Source of the DNA: JAIBJN01 sp963842305
GTDB lineage: Bacteria > Actinomycetota > Thermoleophilia > Gaiellales > Gaiellaceae
NCBI GenBank assembly: GCA_963842305.1
Contig: CAWJFW010000003.1
Span: 1 to 64,000, forward strand
Direction: 5' to 3'
DNA: 64,000 nucleotides
Made by a program: the position numbers and the translations under genes
Shown here: positions 57,409-64,000 of the stretch, piece after piece
Numbering within the stretch: the first letter of the stretch is position 1
Layout of the letters: each line of letters starts with the position of its first letter
The notes under the pieces: generated by a model
Seen by the model: the letters and a program-made list of their open reading frames with translations, nothing else
Database searches by the model: none
Told to the model about the DNA's origin: nothing

Positions 57409-58977
57409 GTGATCGCTCCCGCCAGTCCGACGTTGTCTCCGGCACAGCTGGAAAGCCTCGCCGTGCTTGGCGAGGAGCGGACCGCGCGTGTCGGCGACGT
57501 GCTCTACCGGGTAGGCGACCGGCGCTACCCGCTGATCGCGATCATCGAGGGTGAAGTGGCGATTCTCGATGCCGCCGGCAACGAGATCGTCCGGCATCCC
57601 ACTTCGGGCTTCCTGGGCGAGATGAACCTCCTGACCGGGCAGACCGTCTTCGTGACGGCGGTTGTCACGAAGCCGTTGCGCTACATCGAGGTCGACCGCG
57701 ATGCACTGCGACCGCTGCTGTTCGAAGACGGGCCCCTGAGCGATCTCCTGCTGTCGACCTTCATCGCCCGCCGGGAAGCGCTACAGCAGGTCGAGGGCAT
57801 TGGCTTCGAGGTCGTAGGCCCGCGTTCGTCGGCGGCCACAATGCGGATCGTCGAGTTTGCTCGCAGCAATCGCGTGCCCTTTACCTGGCGCGACCCGGAG
57901 CGACCGGGGGACCCGACGACAGCGGCGCTGGTCGAAGAGCTCGACGCCACCCAGCTGCCGCTTGTGCGCTTGCCGGGCGGTCTGGAGCTGCGCGGCCCCT
58001 CGCCCGGCCAGATCTCCCGCGCGCTCGGGATCGGCCGCGAGCTCGCACCCCAAGAAGAGGTCGATCTCGTCGTCGTCGGCGCCGGCCCCGCAGGCCTGGG
58101 CGCTGCGGTCTATGGTGCGTCCGAGGGTCTGGAGACGCTCGTCGTCGAGAGCACCGCGCTCGGCGGGCAGGCGGGCTCGTCGCGACGGATCGAGAACTAC
58201 CTCGGGTTTCCGGCAGGGATCAGTGGCTCGGAGCTGACCAGCCGCGCGGTCACGCAAGCACGCAAGTTCAACGCCCGCACCGCGACGCCTTACCGCGCCG
58301 TTTCACTCGAGCAGGCCAACGGAGCCTACGTGGTGCGCCTCGAAGAGAATCACGAGATCGCAGCACGCACCGTCCTACTCGCGACCGGTGCGCAGTACCG
58401 GCGCCTAGGCGTCGACGGACTCTCCGACTATGAGGGGATCAGCGTCTTTTACGCAGCCGGGCCGCCCGAGGCACAGCTCTGCGCCGCCGCGCGCGTCGGC
58501 GTAGTCGGCGGAGGCAACTCCGGCGGCCAGGCTGCCGTCTGGCTAGCGCGTGGCGGCGCGCTGGTGACGCTGCTTCATCGTCGCGCCGACCTACGGGAGA
58601 CAATGTCCGACTACCTCGTGCGAGAGCTCGAGCGCTACGGCGTCGCTATCCGCGATCGCAGCGAAGTGGCCGCCCTGCAGGGCGAGAACGGCCAACTCGA
58701 AGCGGTCACCCTCAAGAGCGGCGAGCGTCTGGCCATCTCGTTCCTGTTCTGTTTCCTTGGCGCGCTGCCGTGCACCGACTGGCTCGGCGATGTTGTCGCG
58801 CGTGACGAGAACGGCTTCATCCTCACCGGCGCCGCCGCAGGCGCCGACACGCTGCTCGAAACGAGTCTGCCGGGTGTCTTCGCCGCGGGCGACGTGCGGG
58901 CGGGCTCGACCAAGCGCTGCGCGACCGCCGTCGGTGAAGGAGCGATGGCCGTGCAATTCGTGCACGGACTACTCTAG
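57409..58977 (+). CDS. cNMP-binding-domain flavoprotein reductase (TrxB-like without CxxC)
   Basis: 522 residues in three parts: a cyclic-nucleotide-binding-like domain (about 20-125; GEVAILDAAGNEI and GFLGEMNLLTG), a small thioredoxin-like domain (~140-215) and a TrxB-type FAD/NAD(P)H reductase (~220-522; VVGAGPAGLGAAVYGASEGL, GVVGGGNSGGQAAVWLA, GVFAAGDVRAGSTKRCATAV in part). The redox CxxC of thioredoxin reductase is replaced by VFYAAGPPEA, so it cannot reduce thioredoxin in the usual way; ferredoxin- or flavodoxin-type acceptors are possible. GTG start. Confidence 0.85.
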   Translation: MIAPASPTLSPAQLESLAVLGEERTARVGDVLYRVGDRRYPLIAIIEGEVAILDAAGNEIVRHPTSGFLGEMNLLTGQTVFVTAVVTKPLRYIEVDRDALRPLLFEDGPLSDLLLSTFIARREALQQVEGIGFEVVGPRSSAATMRIVEFARSNRVPFTWRDPERPGDPTTAALVEELDATQLPLVRLPGGLELRGPSPGQISRALGIGRELAPQEEVDLVVVGAGPAGLGAAVYGASEGLETLVVESTALGGQAGSSRRIENYLGFPAGISGSELTSRAVTQARKFNARTATPYRAVSLEQANGAYVVRLEENHEIAARTVLLATGAQYRRLGVDGLSDYEGISVFYAAGPPEAQLCAAARVGVVGGGNSGGQAAVWLARGGALVTLLHRRADLRETMSDYLVRELERYGVAIRDRSEVAALQGENGQLEAVTLKSGERLAISFLFCFLGALPCTDWLGDVVARDENGFILTGAAAGADTLLETSLPGVFAAGDVRAGSTKRCATAVGEGAMAVQFVHGLL

Positions 58978-58995
58978 GCAGCTGCACCGCCTGGC

Positions 58996-59071
58996 CGCAG
59001 GCTGACCTCGCCGGGGCGCGGACAGGGTAGTCCCAGGGAGACCTTGCGGGCCCCGTCCCGGCCTTTAGCGC
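58996..59071 (+). repeat. GC-rich hairpin repeat, copy B
   Basis: AGGCTGACCTCGCCGGGGCG (58999-59018), then GGGTAGTCCCAGGGAGACCTT and CCCCGTCCCGGC. The ends pair as GCCGGGGCG with CGTCCCGGC (one G-U). It lies between two convergent genes, where it could also act as a bidirectional terminator. Confidence 0.6.
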
Positions 59072-59469
59072 ACGGCCGATCGCACCTCGGAAGCAGCCTT
59101 CTCGATGAGCTCCGCCACGGCTTCGGGCTGCGAGACATAAACCGAATGGCTGCCCGTGACCTCGACAACGGTCGAACCCGCGCGCGCAGACATCTCGCGC
59201 TGGGCCTGCGGTGGGATCATCCGGTCTTCGGTCGTGACGAGATACCAGCTTGGCTTGCTCCGCCAGGCAGGCTCGCTGATCGTGCCACCCAGGGCATCGA
59301 CGCCCCACGGGACCTGCGAGTCGGCCATGAACGCGGCCTCTTCGTCGCTCACGTCACCCGCGAATGACGAGTGGAACTTCTCCCGGTCGAGGAAGAGAAA
59401 GCCGTCCTGCGGCGGCAGAATCGGCGGCTGCGGCCCGTCGGTCGGGAAACCTCCGAGGAGGGTGTTCAC
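59065..59469 (-). pseudogene. 5'-truncated alpha/beta hydrolase (salicylate-esterase-like)
   Basis: The frame encodes only the C-terminal half of an EstC/salicylate-esterase-type hydrolase. It contains GFLFLDREKFHSSFAGDVSD, SWYLVTTEDRMIPPQAQREM (Asp of the triad) and VVEVTGSHSVYVSQPEAVAE (His). The nucleophile elbow and the first ~110 residues are absent; the open frame begins near 59469, exactly where a regulator fragment begins on the other strand. It cannot be active as it stands. Confidence 0.7.
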
Positions 59470-59610
59470 CGGCGGCCGCCCATCTCAGTCGCCTACGAAC
59501 TCACCGATGCCGGACGTGCCCTGCTGCCGGCGCTCGAACAGATCACCCGCTGGGCCGAGGAGCACCTCCCCGCCGCGGATGAGGGCGCTGGAAGTCTCGG
59601 CGCGCGATAG
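59470..59610 (+). pseudogene. C-terminal fragment of an HxlR-type regulator
   Basis: From about 59,485 the plus strand reads ISVAYELTDAGRALLPALEQ followed by ITRWAEEHLP, the standard wing and last helix of HxlR-family regulators (about 45 residues with the tail). The DNA-recognition helix and N terminus are missing. It adjoins the truncated hydrolase head to head, as if one deletion removed both 5' ends. Confidence 0.6.
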
Positions 59611-59808
59611 GCCGCGCTTCGCAAGCACACGCGGGCGGCCTCAAACGAGCTCGACCACCACGACATGCGCCACCTCTGTCTCGGACGTCCCACGCTCGCT
59701 GCAATCCGGGGCTAGGGGCTTGGGCGTCCGCCTTCTCTCATCCTTGCAGGGAAAAGCCGTCGAACTCGGGCAGGGCAAGAGCTCCAATCGCCGAAGTTCC
59801 AGTTCTCG

Positions 59809-60495
59809 ATGTCGACCGATCCGCTCCTTGAAGCGCGGCGCGAGGCGCGAGGCGAGGCGATCCTGTTCGTGGTCGTCACCATGGCACTGCTCATCGTCTT
59901 GGCGGTGACGAGCTTGCTCGCGGGCTGGGAGCTCATCGGGCTGTCGGGCTGGGTGTGGTTTGCCCTCTGCGTACCCGAGGCGGTTCTTATGGGAGGACTT
60001 TTCCTCAGTGCGCAGGTGGGTGACGACGAACGCCACCGTCGCTGGCTGCAGAGGCTCCTCGCCTTGGTCGTGCTGGGCAACCTCGCTGGCCTCCTGGTAT
60101 TGGTGGCCGGGCTGCTCGCCGAGAAGAGCTCCGATCTCTCAGGAGCACAGCTGCTCACAAGCGGGTTGGTCGTCTGGTTGACGAACGTGATCGTTTTCGG
60201 TCTCTCGTTTTGGACGCTCGACTGCGGCGGCCCGGTGCGACGGGCTCTCGCAGGGAGGCAGATTCCCGATTTCCAGTTCCCGCAGGACGAGAATCGATCG
60301 CTCGCGCCCGAGGGCTGGTACCCGCGTCTCGAGGACTACGTCTATGTCGCCCTGACCAATGGGATCGCGTTCAGCCCCACGGATGCGATGCCCCTGACCC
60401 GCTGGGCGAAGTCGCTGATGGCGGTGGAGTCGACGATTTCGGTGGCGGCCGTGCTGCTCGTCGGCGCACGAGCCGTCAACATTCTCGGCTCCTAG
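59809..60495 (+). CDS. multi-pass membrane protein, DUF1345-like
   Basis: 228 residues with about five or six helices: FVVVTMALLIVLAVTSLLAG, LSGWVWFALCVPEAVLMGGL, LLALVVLGNLAGLLVLVAGL, VVWLTNVIVFGLSFWTLDCG and the last WAKSLMAVESTISVAAVLLV. A loop YVYVALTNGIAFSPTDAMPL before the last helix resembles the pore-like segment of DUF1345/ion-channel-type proteins. Function unknown. The ATG at 59809 opens the conserved MSTDPLLEARREARGEA. Confidence 0.7.
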   Translation: MSTDPLLEARREARGEAILFVVVTMALLIVLAVTSLLAGWELIGLSGWVWFALCVPEAVLMGGLFLSAQVGDDERHRRWLQRLLALVVLGNLAGLLVLVAGLLAEKSSDLSGAQLLTSGLVVWLTNVIVFGLSFWTLDCGGPVRRALAGRQIPDFQFPQDENRSLAPEGWYPRLEDYVYVALTNGIAFSPTDAMPLTRWAKSLMAVESTISVAAVLLVGARAVNILGS

Positions 60496-60560
60496 ACGGG
60501 TGGTAGGGATTCCTAGGGAGGCCGTGCCGCCCGTGTCCCGGCTTCCAAGCCCCGCAAACG
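60493..60560 (+). repeat. GC-rich hairpin repeat, copy C
   Basis: ACGGGTGG, then AGGGATTCCTAGGGAGGCC, then CCGCCCGT and GTCCCGGC. It keeps the CCTAGG core and the pairing ends but has lost the left-end sequence shared by A, B and E. It starts at the stop of the membrane protein gene. From here to 60690 nothing else is recognisable. Confidence 0.5.
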
Positions 60561-60690
60561 CCGTCGCCTGCGAGCACGGCGAGTGCAAGCGTCGACCGCC
60601 TCCGCCGCCACGCGACGCGCATTCCCGGCACGCCTGGCAGATATGACCCGCCGTTGCATGCGGGGTTCCGCGTATCGAAACGGCGGACGA

Positions 60691-60712
60691 TGGGCCGGGC
60701 TGGATTCGAACC
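60691..60712 (-). other. tRNA 3'-end fragment (possible integration attachment site)
   Basis: On the minus strand the sequence GGTTCGAATCCAGCCCGGCC plus CA is the T-loop, 3' T-stem and 3' acceptor strand of a tRNA. The 5' side does not pair with it, so there is no complete tRNA. The implied acceptor 5' strand would be GGGCCGG, as in many actinobacterial tRNA-Lys genes. Integrases recreate such 3' ends, and a broken integrase starts 74 bases away. It is therefore a plausible att half-site. Confidence 0.55.
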
Positions 60713-60785
60713 TCCCTGCAAATCGCGGCTTCGGCGACGCGAGACAGCACCGGGACAGCACGAACCGACCGCGTCCGCGCCTGTT

Positions 60786-60935
60786 TTAGGCCCGGATTCG
60801 GGCTAGCGCGACCGTCCGGTCGGCCTCACGGTAGTCGGTAAGGGCGTAGACGTAATGGTCGGCGGCGACCCGCCGGGAGTCGCCAAGGACCTCGGCGACC
60901 TCGGCCAGCGACCCGGTCCGCTTGTAGTGGAGAGA
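60786..60935 (-). pseudogene. C-terminal piece of a tyrosine recombinase
   Basis: Minus-strand frame reading LHYKRTGSLAEVAEVLGDSR then RVAADHYVYALTDYREADRT and ALARIRA-stop. This is the end of a phage-type integrase, with the catalytic Tyr in HYVYAL. The frame is lost before about 60,935. The rest of the gene is not upstream on this strand; a matching central part lies on the other strand at 60,985-61,350. Confidence 0.65.
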
Positions 60936-60950
60936 CCCTGCCCGAGACAA

Positions 60951-60969
60951 ACGCGCAAAGCTTGCGCGT
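60951..60969. repeat. 19-base palindrome at the break between integrase pieces
   Basis: ACGCGCAA-AGC-TTGCGCGT, a perfect inverted repeat with 8-base arms. It lies between the minus-strand C-terminal piece and the plus-strand central piece of the recombinase. It could mark the inversion point or be the scar of a template switch. Confidence 0.5.
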
Positions 60970-60984
60970 GAACGGAAGGCCCAC

Positions 60985-61350
60985 GTTCTTCCGCCCCTGG
61001 CCGACCATGTCGAACGGGTCGCCGAGGCGCTACCGCGTTCCTACGTTCTCCCCTTCCTGGTGATCGACGAGGCCGGGCCGCGCGTCGGCGAGCTGGAAAC
61101 GGCCCAGGTCGGCGACCTCGACGAGGACCGGCGGACGATCCGCGTCCGCTGGACCGTCGAAAAGAACGACCGCTACCGCCACCTGGACCTACCCGACGAC
61201 CTTTCGCCGCGATCCTGGCGACCCTGCCGCCGCGGGACGCGACCCGCGCGCCACTTTTTCCGACGAGGCCGCGTTTCGGACGGCGATTGCGCGGGCCCGC
61301 AAGACGACCGGGACGCCGCATTTCTCGCCTCACGGCCTCCGCCGTCGCCG
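60985..61350 (+). pseudogene. central catalytic piece of a tyrosine recombinase
   Basis: Plus-strand sequence reading VAEALPRSYVLPFLVIDEAG then PRVGELETAQVGDLDEDRRT, with the box I Arg in GPRVGEL, and HGLRRR (box II) near 61,335. A missing base near 61,210 shifts the frame in between. It lacks the N-terminal core-binding domain and the C-terminal Tyr. Joined to the minus-strand piece it would make one continuous catalytic domain. Confidence 0.65.
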
Positions 61351-61469
61351 CGGGCCTCCCGCGCCCGACTCGCCGCCTCGATCTCGTCGCGGCGGGCGTC
61401 CGCCCGGCGGGCGGCGATGCAAGGGACGCAAATGCAGGTCGGGCGGTGCGAGGCGATCACGGTCGGAGC

Positions 61470-61739
61470 CTAGTTCGGCCGGGCCGCCCACAGGATGGCG
61501 AGGAGAATGGCAACGCTTCCTACTCCCGCGACAAGCCCGCCCACCCATCCGCCTGCTTGTAGCCCGATGTCGGCCGCGCCGATGCCGACGCTGATGATGA
61601 TTCCGAATATGGCCAGCTTCAGCTCGGTGAGCCAGCGTTCGGCACTGGTAGCAACCGTGGCCGTCAGCTCATCCTCGCGACTCAGCGGGTGCCGAGGGTC
61701 GCCCATGCGGCCGAGGATACGGGCCGATAACGACGGCAT
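61470..61739 (-). CDS. small membrane protein of unknown function
   Basis: An 89-residue protein. A polar N terminus (HPLSREDELTATVATSAERW) leads into two helices, LKLAIFGIIISVGIGAADIG and VAGVGSVAILLAILWAA, separated by a glycine turn. No family recognised. It lies in the decayed accessory region, beside integrase fragments. Confidence 0.55.
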   Translation of the reverse strand: MPSLSARILGRMGDPRHPLSREDELTATVATSAERWLTELKLAIFGIIISVGIGAADIGLQAGGWVGGLVAGVGSVAILLAILWAARPN

Positions 61740-61860
61740 TCTCCCTCTAGCCGGGCGCGTTACGGGCGAAGTCTCGCCCTTTTTCCGGAGACGGGCCTGT
61801 CCGGCCCGTCGGCTCGCTCAAAAAATGCCCCTTCCGGCGCTCAGCGGCTGGACGAAAATG

Positions 61861-62259
61861 TTACTTGGCCGCGTGAGCCGTGAGGCGCGTGAAACCCACG
61901 TGTAGGGCCTCGACCTCCACGGCGCCGCCTCCCAGCAATCGCGCCTTCTCATGCGCCAACTCCAACGCCTTCTCGCTCGTCTCGCCGTAGATATGGATCG
62001 ATGACAGCGTGACAAGCTCCACGAACCGACGAAAGAGCGGCCCCGCCACCTCCATGTGGTATTCCAACGATGCCGCATCGGGATGCACGTTCACGACGGT
62101 CATCCTGGTGCCATCGGCGCTGAAGTAGACGTTGTAGGCGACGAGCCGCGGCTCATTCGCCTCGATGAAGTCGACGAGGTCTTTGAGGCCCGCCTTCAGC
62201 TCGTCGAGCGCCCCCTCGCGAACCTCCGAAATGTCGATGTACACGATCGCGGCGGACAT
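61861..62259 (-). CDS. conserved protein, dimeric alpha/beta-barrel-like
   Basis: 132 residues. AIVYIDISEVREGALDELKA, YNVYFSADGTRMTVVNVHPD and ASLEYHMEVAGPLFRRFVEL have the strand-helix-strand order of ABM/EthD-like dimeric barrels. Similar proteins are widespread and uncharacterised in soil actinobacteria. A His and a Met in the EYHMEVAG helix may line the pocket. It looks intact despite the decayed surroundings. Confidence 0.7.
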   Translation of the reverse strand: MSAAIVYIDISEVREGALDELKAGLKDLVDFIEANEPRLVAYNVYFSADGTRMTVVNVHPDAASLEYHMEVAGPLFRRFVELVTLSSIHIYGETSEKALELAHEKARLLGGGAVEVEALHVGFTRLTAHAAK

Positions 62260-62307
62260 ATCCCCCGGAGACGAGTATCGACGAATCAGGGTCTTGGTGC
62301 CAACGCC

Positions 62308-62526
62308 TTACAGCAATTCGTCCCGCGTGTCGGGCGGCAGTTCAAGCGCGATCGTTCCTCCCGGCGCGGACGGCCGGGGTCTCCTTGGCTCGCGGACGAA
62401 TGAGTCAGGCGGAGGTTCCTCAAGCCAGAGGTCGTCGAACACTTGGCCGCGCCAGCGCCAGAATGCGAGCAATCGCAGGACACGGCGCACTCGGCCTGGA
62501 GGTCTTCCGCACTTCATCGACAGCAC
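62308..62526 (-). CDS. hypothetical small protein
   Basis: A 72-codon frame containing RVRRVLRLLAFWRWRGQVFD then DLWLEEPPPDSFVREPRRPR. Its regular acidic/basic pattern reads more like protein than noise, but no family is recognised. From 62527 to 62823 I see no gene I can support. Confidence 0.35.
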   Translation of the reverse strand: MLSMKCGRPPGRVRRVLRLLAFWRWRGQVFDDLWLEEPPPDSFVREPRRPRPSAPGGTIALELPPDTRDELL

Positions 62527-62823
62527 GGGTTCAGGTTTCGCATCGTCTCTCGTCCGGGCCGCCTAGTCAGACCGAAACGAGCGCCCCTCAGCCTCCGCCT
62601 GGGCTTTCGCTTCCGGCGCGAGCGGCGTGTGGAATCGCCCAGGTATGTACCAGCGGAGCGTCCGTCCGAGCGAGGTCCTCTGGCATATGCACTCCGGTGG
62701 GCAGCCACACCTGCGACCGGAGGGATTGTGGAGACGGGCAGCGAGGCTCCGTGCCATGTCGCCGCGAAGTCTAGGCGTTTCCGGATTTCTGGACACTGGT
62801 CGCGCGAGGACTTTTCTTCGCGA

Positions 62824-62843
62824 GGTCAGTCCCCGCCGGGGAT
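62824..62843. repeat. short hairpin repeat flanking the GT2 gene, left copy
   Basis: GGTCAGTCCCCGCCGGGGAT, a small hairpin (TCCCC-GCC-GGGGA). A near copy in the same orientation lies at 63792-63812, on the other side of the glycosyltransferase gene. Confidence 0.45.
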
Positions 62844-62852
62844 CTAGGGTAC

Positions 62853-62878
62853 GAGGGAGGGAGAGGCCCCCCTCCCTC
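62853..62878 (-). terminator. probable terminator hairpin after the GT2 gene
   Basis: GAGGGAGGG (62853-62861) pairs perfectly with CCCTCCCTC (62870-62878) around an eight-base loop. It lies 26 bases past the stop of the minus-strand glycosyltransferase gene. There is no clear T-run, as often in GC-rich actinobacteria. Confidence 0.55.
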
Positions 62879-62903
62879 ATCGATCCATCCGCTGGGGCGC
62901 CGC

Positions 62904-63704
62904 TCAGGGGTAGCGGCGTTCGAGAAGCGTCCTCGCCACTGCCGCCGGATAACGCTCTGGAGCCGCCGCGACCAGCCGTCGAAAGCACCGGTGAGCCTCT
63001 TCCATCAAGGCGGCGTTGAAGTGCGTGTTACCGCCGTGGAGGCGGTAGCGTACGAGTGGCATTTCCACGACGACCAGCGCGAAACGCGCCAGCACTCTCA
63101 TGAAGCACTCGTAGTCCTCGACGGCATGTAGCGCCTCGTGGAAGAGACCGACCGAGAGGATCGCGTCGCGGCGAACCATCACCGTCGATGGCAGCGGGAC
63201 GAACCCGGAGTCGACGATGGCGTTTGCGCCGGGAGGGAAGAGACGGCAGCGCCCGCACACGCTGCCCTCGCCAAGTAGCCGATAGGCGTCACCGAGCGAT
63301 GTCAGGTATGACGGCTCGACCACGCGTCCCCGGCTTATAGTCGCGCGATCGCATACGATCATGCCGGCCTCCGGCAAGAGCGCTGCCGCTTCGACCTGAC
63401 GGGCGATCTTGCCTGGCGCCCAGACGTCATCCGCGTCGAGGAAAGCCACCCATGTGCCGCGAGCAATGCGGATACCGACGTTGCGAGCCGCCGACGGCCC
63501 GGAGCGGCGGAGGCGGACGAGTCGGGCACCGGAGGCTACGGCAACGCGCGCACTCTCGTCCGTCGATCCGTCGTCAACCACGATGATCTCGAGCACCGGT
63601 GGTCTCTGCTCGCGAACGCTGGCGAGCGCCTCGCCGAGAAACGCCTCCGCGTTTCGTGCTGGAATGACGACGCTAACAGGAGCGGAGAACTGGGGGAAGC
63701 GCAT
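62904..63704 (-). CDS. GT2-family glycosyltransferase
   Basis: 266 residues of an inverting GT-A enzyme. PVSVVIPARNAEAFLGEALA is the nucleotide-binding start, then IIVVDDGSTDESARVA, WVAFLDADDVWAPGKI (metal-binding DAD) and HAVEDYECFMRVLARF (catalytic ED). No membrane helices, so it acts at the cytoplasmic face, probably in surface polysaccharide or lipid glycosylation. ATG at 63704. Confidence 0.9.
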   Translation of the reverse strand: MRFPQFSAPVSVVIPARNAEAFLGEALASVREQRPPVLEIIVVDDGSTDESARVAVASGARLVRLRRSGPSAARNVGIRIARGTWVAFLDADDVWAPGKIARQVEAAALLPEAGMIVCDRATISRGRVVEPSYLTSLGDAYRLLGEGSVCGRCRLFPPGANAIVDSGFVPLPSTVMVRRDAILSVGLFHEALHAVEDYECFMRVLARFALVVVEMPLVRYRLHGGNTHFNAALMEEAHRCFRRLVAAAPERYPAAVARTLLERRYP

Positions 63705-63714
63705 GGACTTGGTA

Positions 63715-63765
63715 CAGATTCTCGTCGGGAGTCCTAGGAAACCTTGCTGCCCGCGCCATGGTCCA
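63715..63765 (+). repeat. GC-rich hairpin repeat, copy D
   Basis: CGGGAGTCCTAGGAAACCTT, then GCTGCCCGCG. It shares GGGAGTCCTAGG with copy A exactly. It lies upstream of the GT2 start on the minus-strand side. The rest of 63705-64000 has only the short hairpin copy at 63792. Confidence 0.5.
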
Positions 63766-63791
63766 TTTCTGCGGCTCACTTCCTTCCGCCG

Positions 63792-63812
63792 CGTCAGTCC
63801 CCTCCCGGGGAT
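63792..63812. repeat. short hairpin repeat flanking the GT2 gene, right copy
   Basis: CGTCAGTCCCCTCCCGGGGA plus T, with the same GTCAGTCCCCnCCnGGGGAT pattern as 62824-62843. Directly repeated on both sides of one gene, the pair could be a mobile-cassette boundary or a common local repeat. Confidence 0.4.
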
Positions 63813-64000
63813 GTGTCAGCCGACCCAGACGGCGGACTTCGCCGTGAGCCTCCAGATCGTTCCACGACTCCGGTCGTACTGGATCACGAGGGACGAGTAC
63901 GGACGACACGTCCGATAGCTCCGGACTTGGGAGGCGAATCCGCCTCCCTTCGCTCCTCCGATCTTTCGTCCGTCCGTATCGAAGATGCGATGGACATGGG

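Noticed and set aside
60640..60790. A complete tRNA gene
   Set aside because: Only the T-loop, 3' T-stem and 3' acceptor strand are present. The preceding bases do not pair with the T-stem and no anticodon arm is found.
1..64000. CRISPR array, insertion sequence or replication origin
   Set aside because: No regularly spaced identical repeats, no transposase with terminal inverted repeats and no dnaA-type cluster were found. The only recombination gene is the broken integrase.

Overview
The window is 64 kb of GC-rich bacterial DNA that falls into two parts of different ancestry, joined near position 18,500. The left part (about 1-18,490) looks like an alphaproteobacterium of the Rhizobiales type. 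It holds a sugar ABC operon flanked by a polysaccharide-deacetylase-family gene and a remnant of another, a LivKHMGF-type transporter with a natural LivH-LivM fusion, a dehydrogenase/hydrolase/cyclase trio, and a three-subunit molybdenum hydroxylase operon in the order FAD, Mo, FeS. The right part (about 18,510-64,000) looks like a deep-branching actinobacterium of the Thermoleophilia/Gaiella kind. Both assignments are inferred from gene content and protein style, not from a search. A flavin oxidoreductase gene is cut off exactly where the two parts meet, so a chimeric assembly is the likeliest explanation.

Left part, plus strand: deacetylase (69), acyl-CoA-dehydrogenase-like flavoprotein (975), sugar-binding protein, ATPase and two permeases (2341-6786), then a deacetylase remnant. 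Minus strand: livF, livG, livHM and livK (6940-11695), then an SDR, an alpha/beta hydrolase and a cyclase-family hydrolase (12007-14577). Plus strand: molybdenum hydroxylase subunits (14725-18494). This part carries over 20 frameshifts, and nearly all are repaired by removing one base.

Right part: a polyamine-type ABC operon (potA-potD-potB-potC plus a small lipoprotein, 19061-23776); an amidinotransferase-fold hydrolase; purM-purN-purH; cystathionine beta-synthase and a gamma-synthase/lyase (transsulfuration); a glycosyltransferase with a glycogen-debranching enzyme; the three-gene proton-translocating transhydrogenase (37178-39996); a subtilase; an ABC-2 drug-type exporter divergent from a MarR regulator; a TrpB2-type synthase; a MASE1 sensor kinase; paired bacterial-PH membrane proteins; and a cNMP-domain flavoprotein reductase.

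The most interesting locus is 41,595-44,441 on the minus strand. It encodes a MauE-MauD fusion, a ten-cysteine secreted protein resembling the methylamine dehydrogenase light chain, and a membrane protein with a C-terminal beta-propeller. The light-chain-like protein keeps the counterparts of the catalytic Asp and of one of the two tryptophans that form the TTQ cofactor, but appears to have Tyr-Cys where the second Trp-Cys should be. No mauG is present in the window. This suggests an uncharacterised periplasmic redox or amine-oxidising system with a different, or no, protein-derived cofactor.

The last 5 kb (59.0-64 kb) is a decayed accessory region. Two genes that each lack their 5' end meet head to head at about 59,470. 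A tRNA 3'-end sequence lies at 60,691. A tyrosine recombinase is broken into pieces on opposite strands, and short hairpin repeats are scattered between the genes. Frameshifts in intact-looking genes are annotated as reconstructed genes and are probably sequence errors; only truncated pieces are called pseudogenes.
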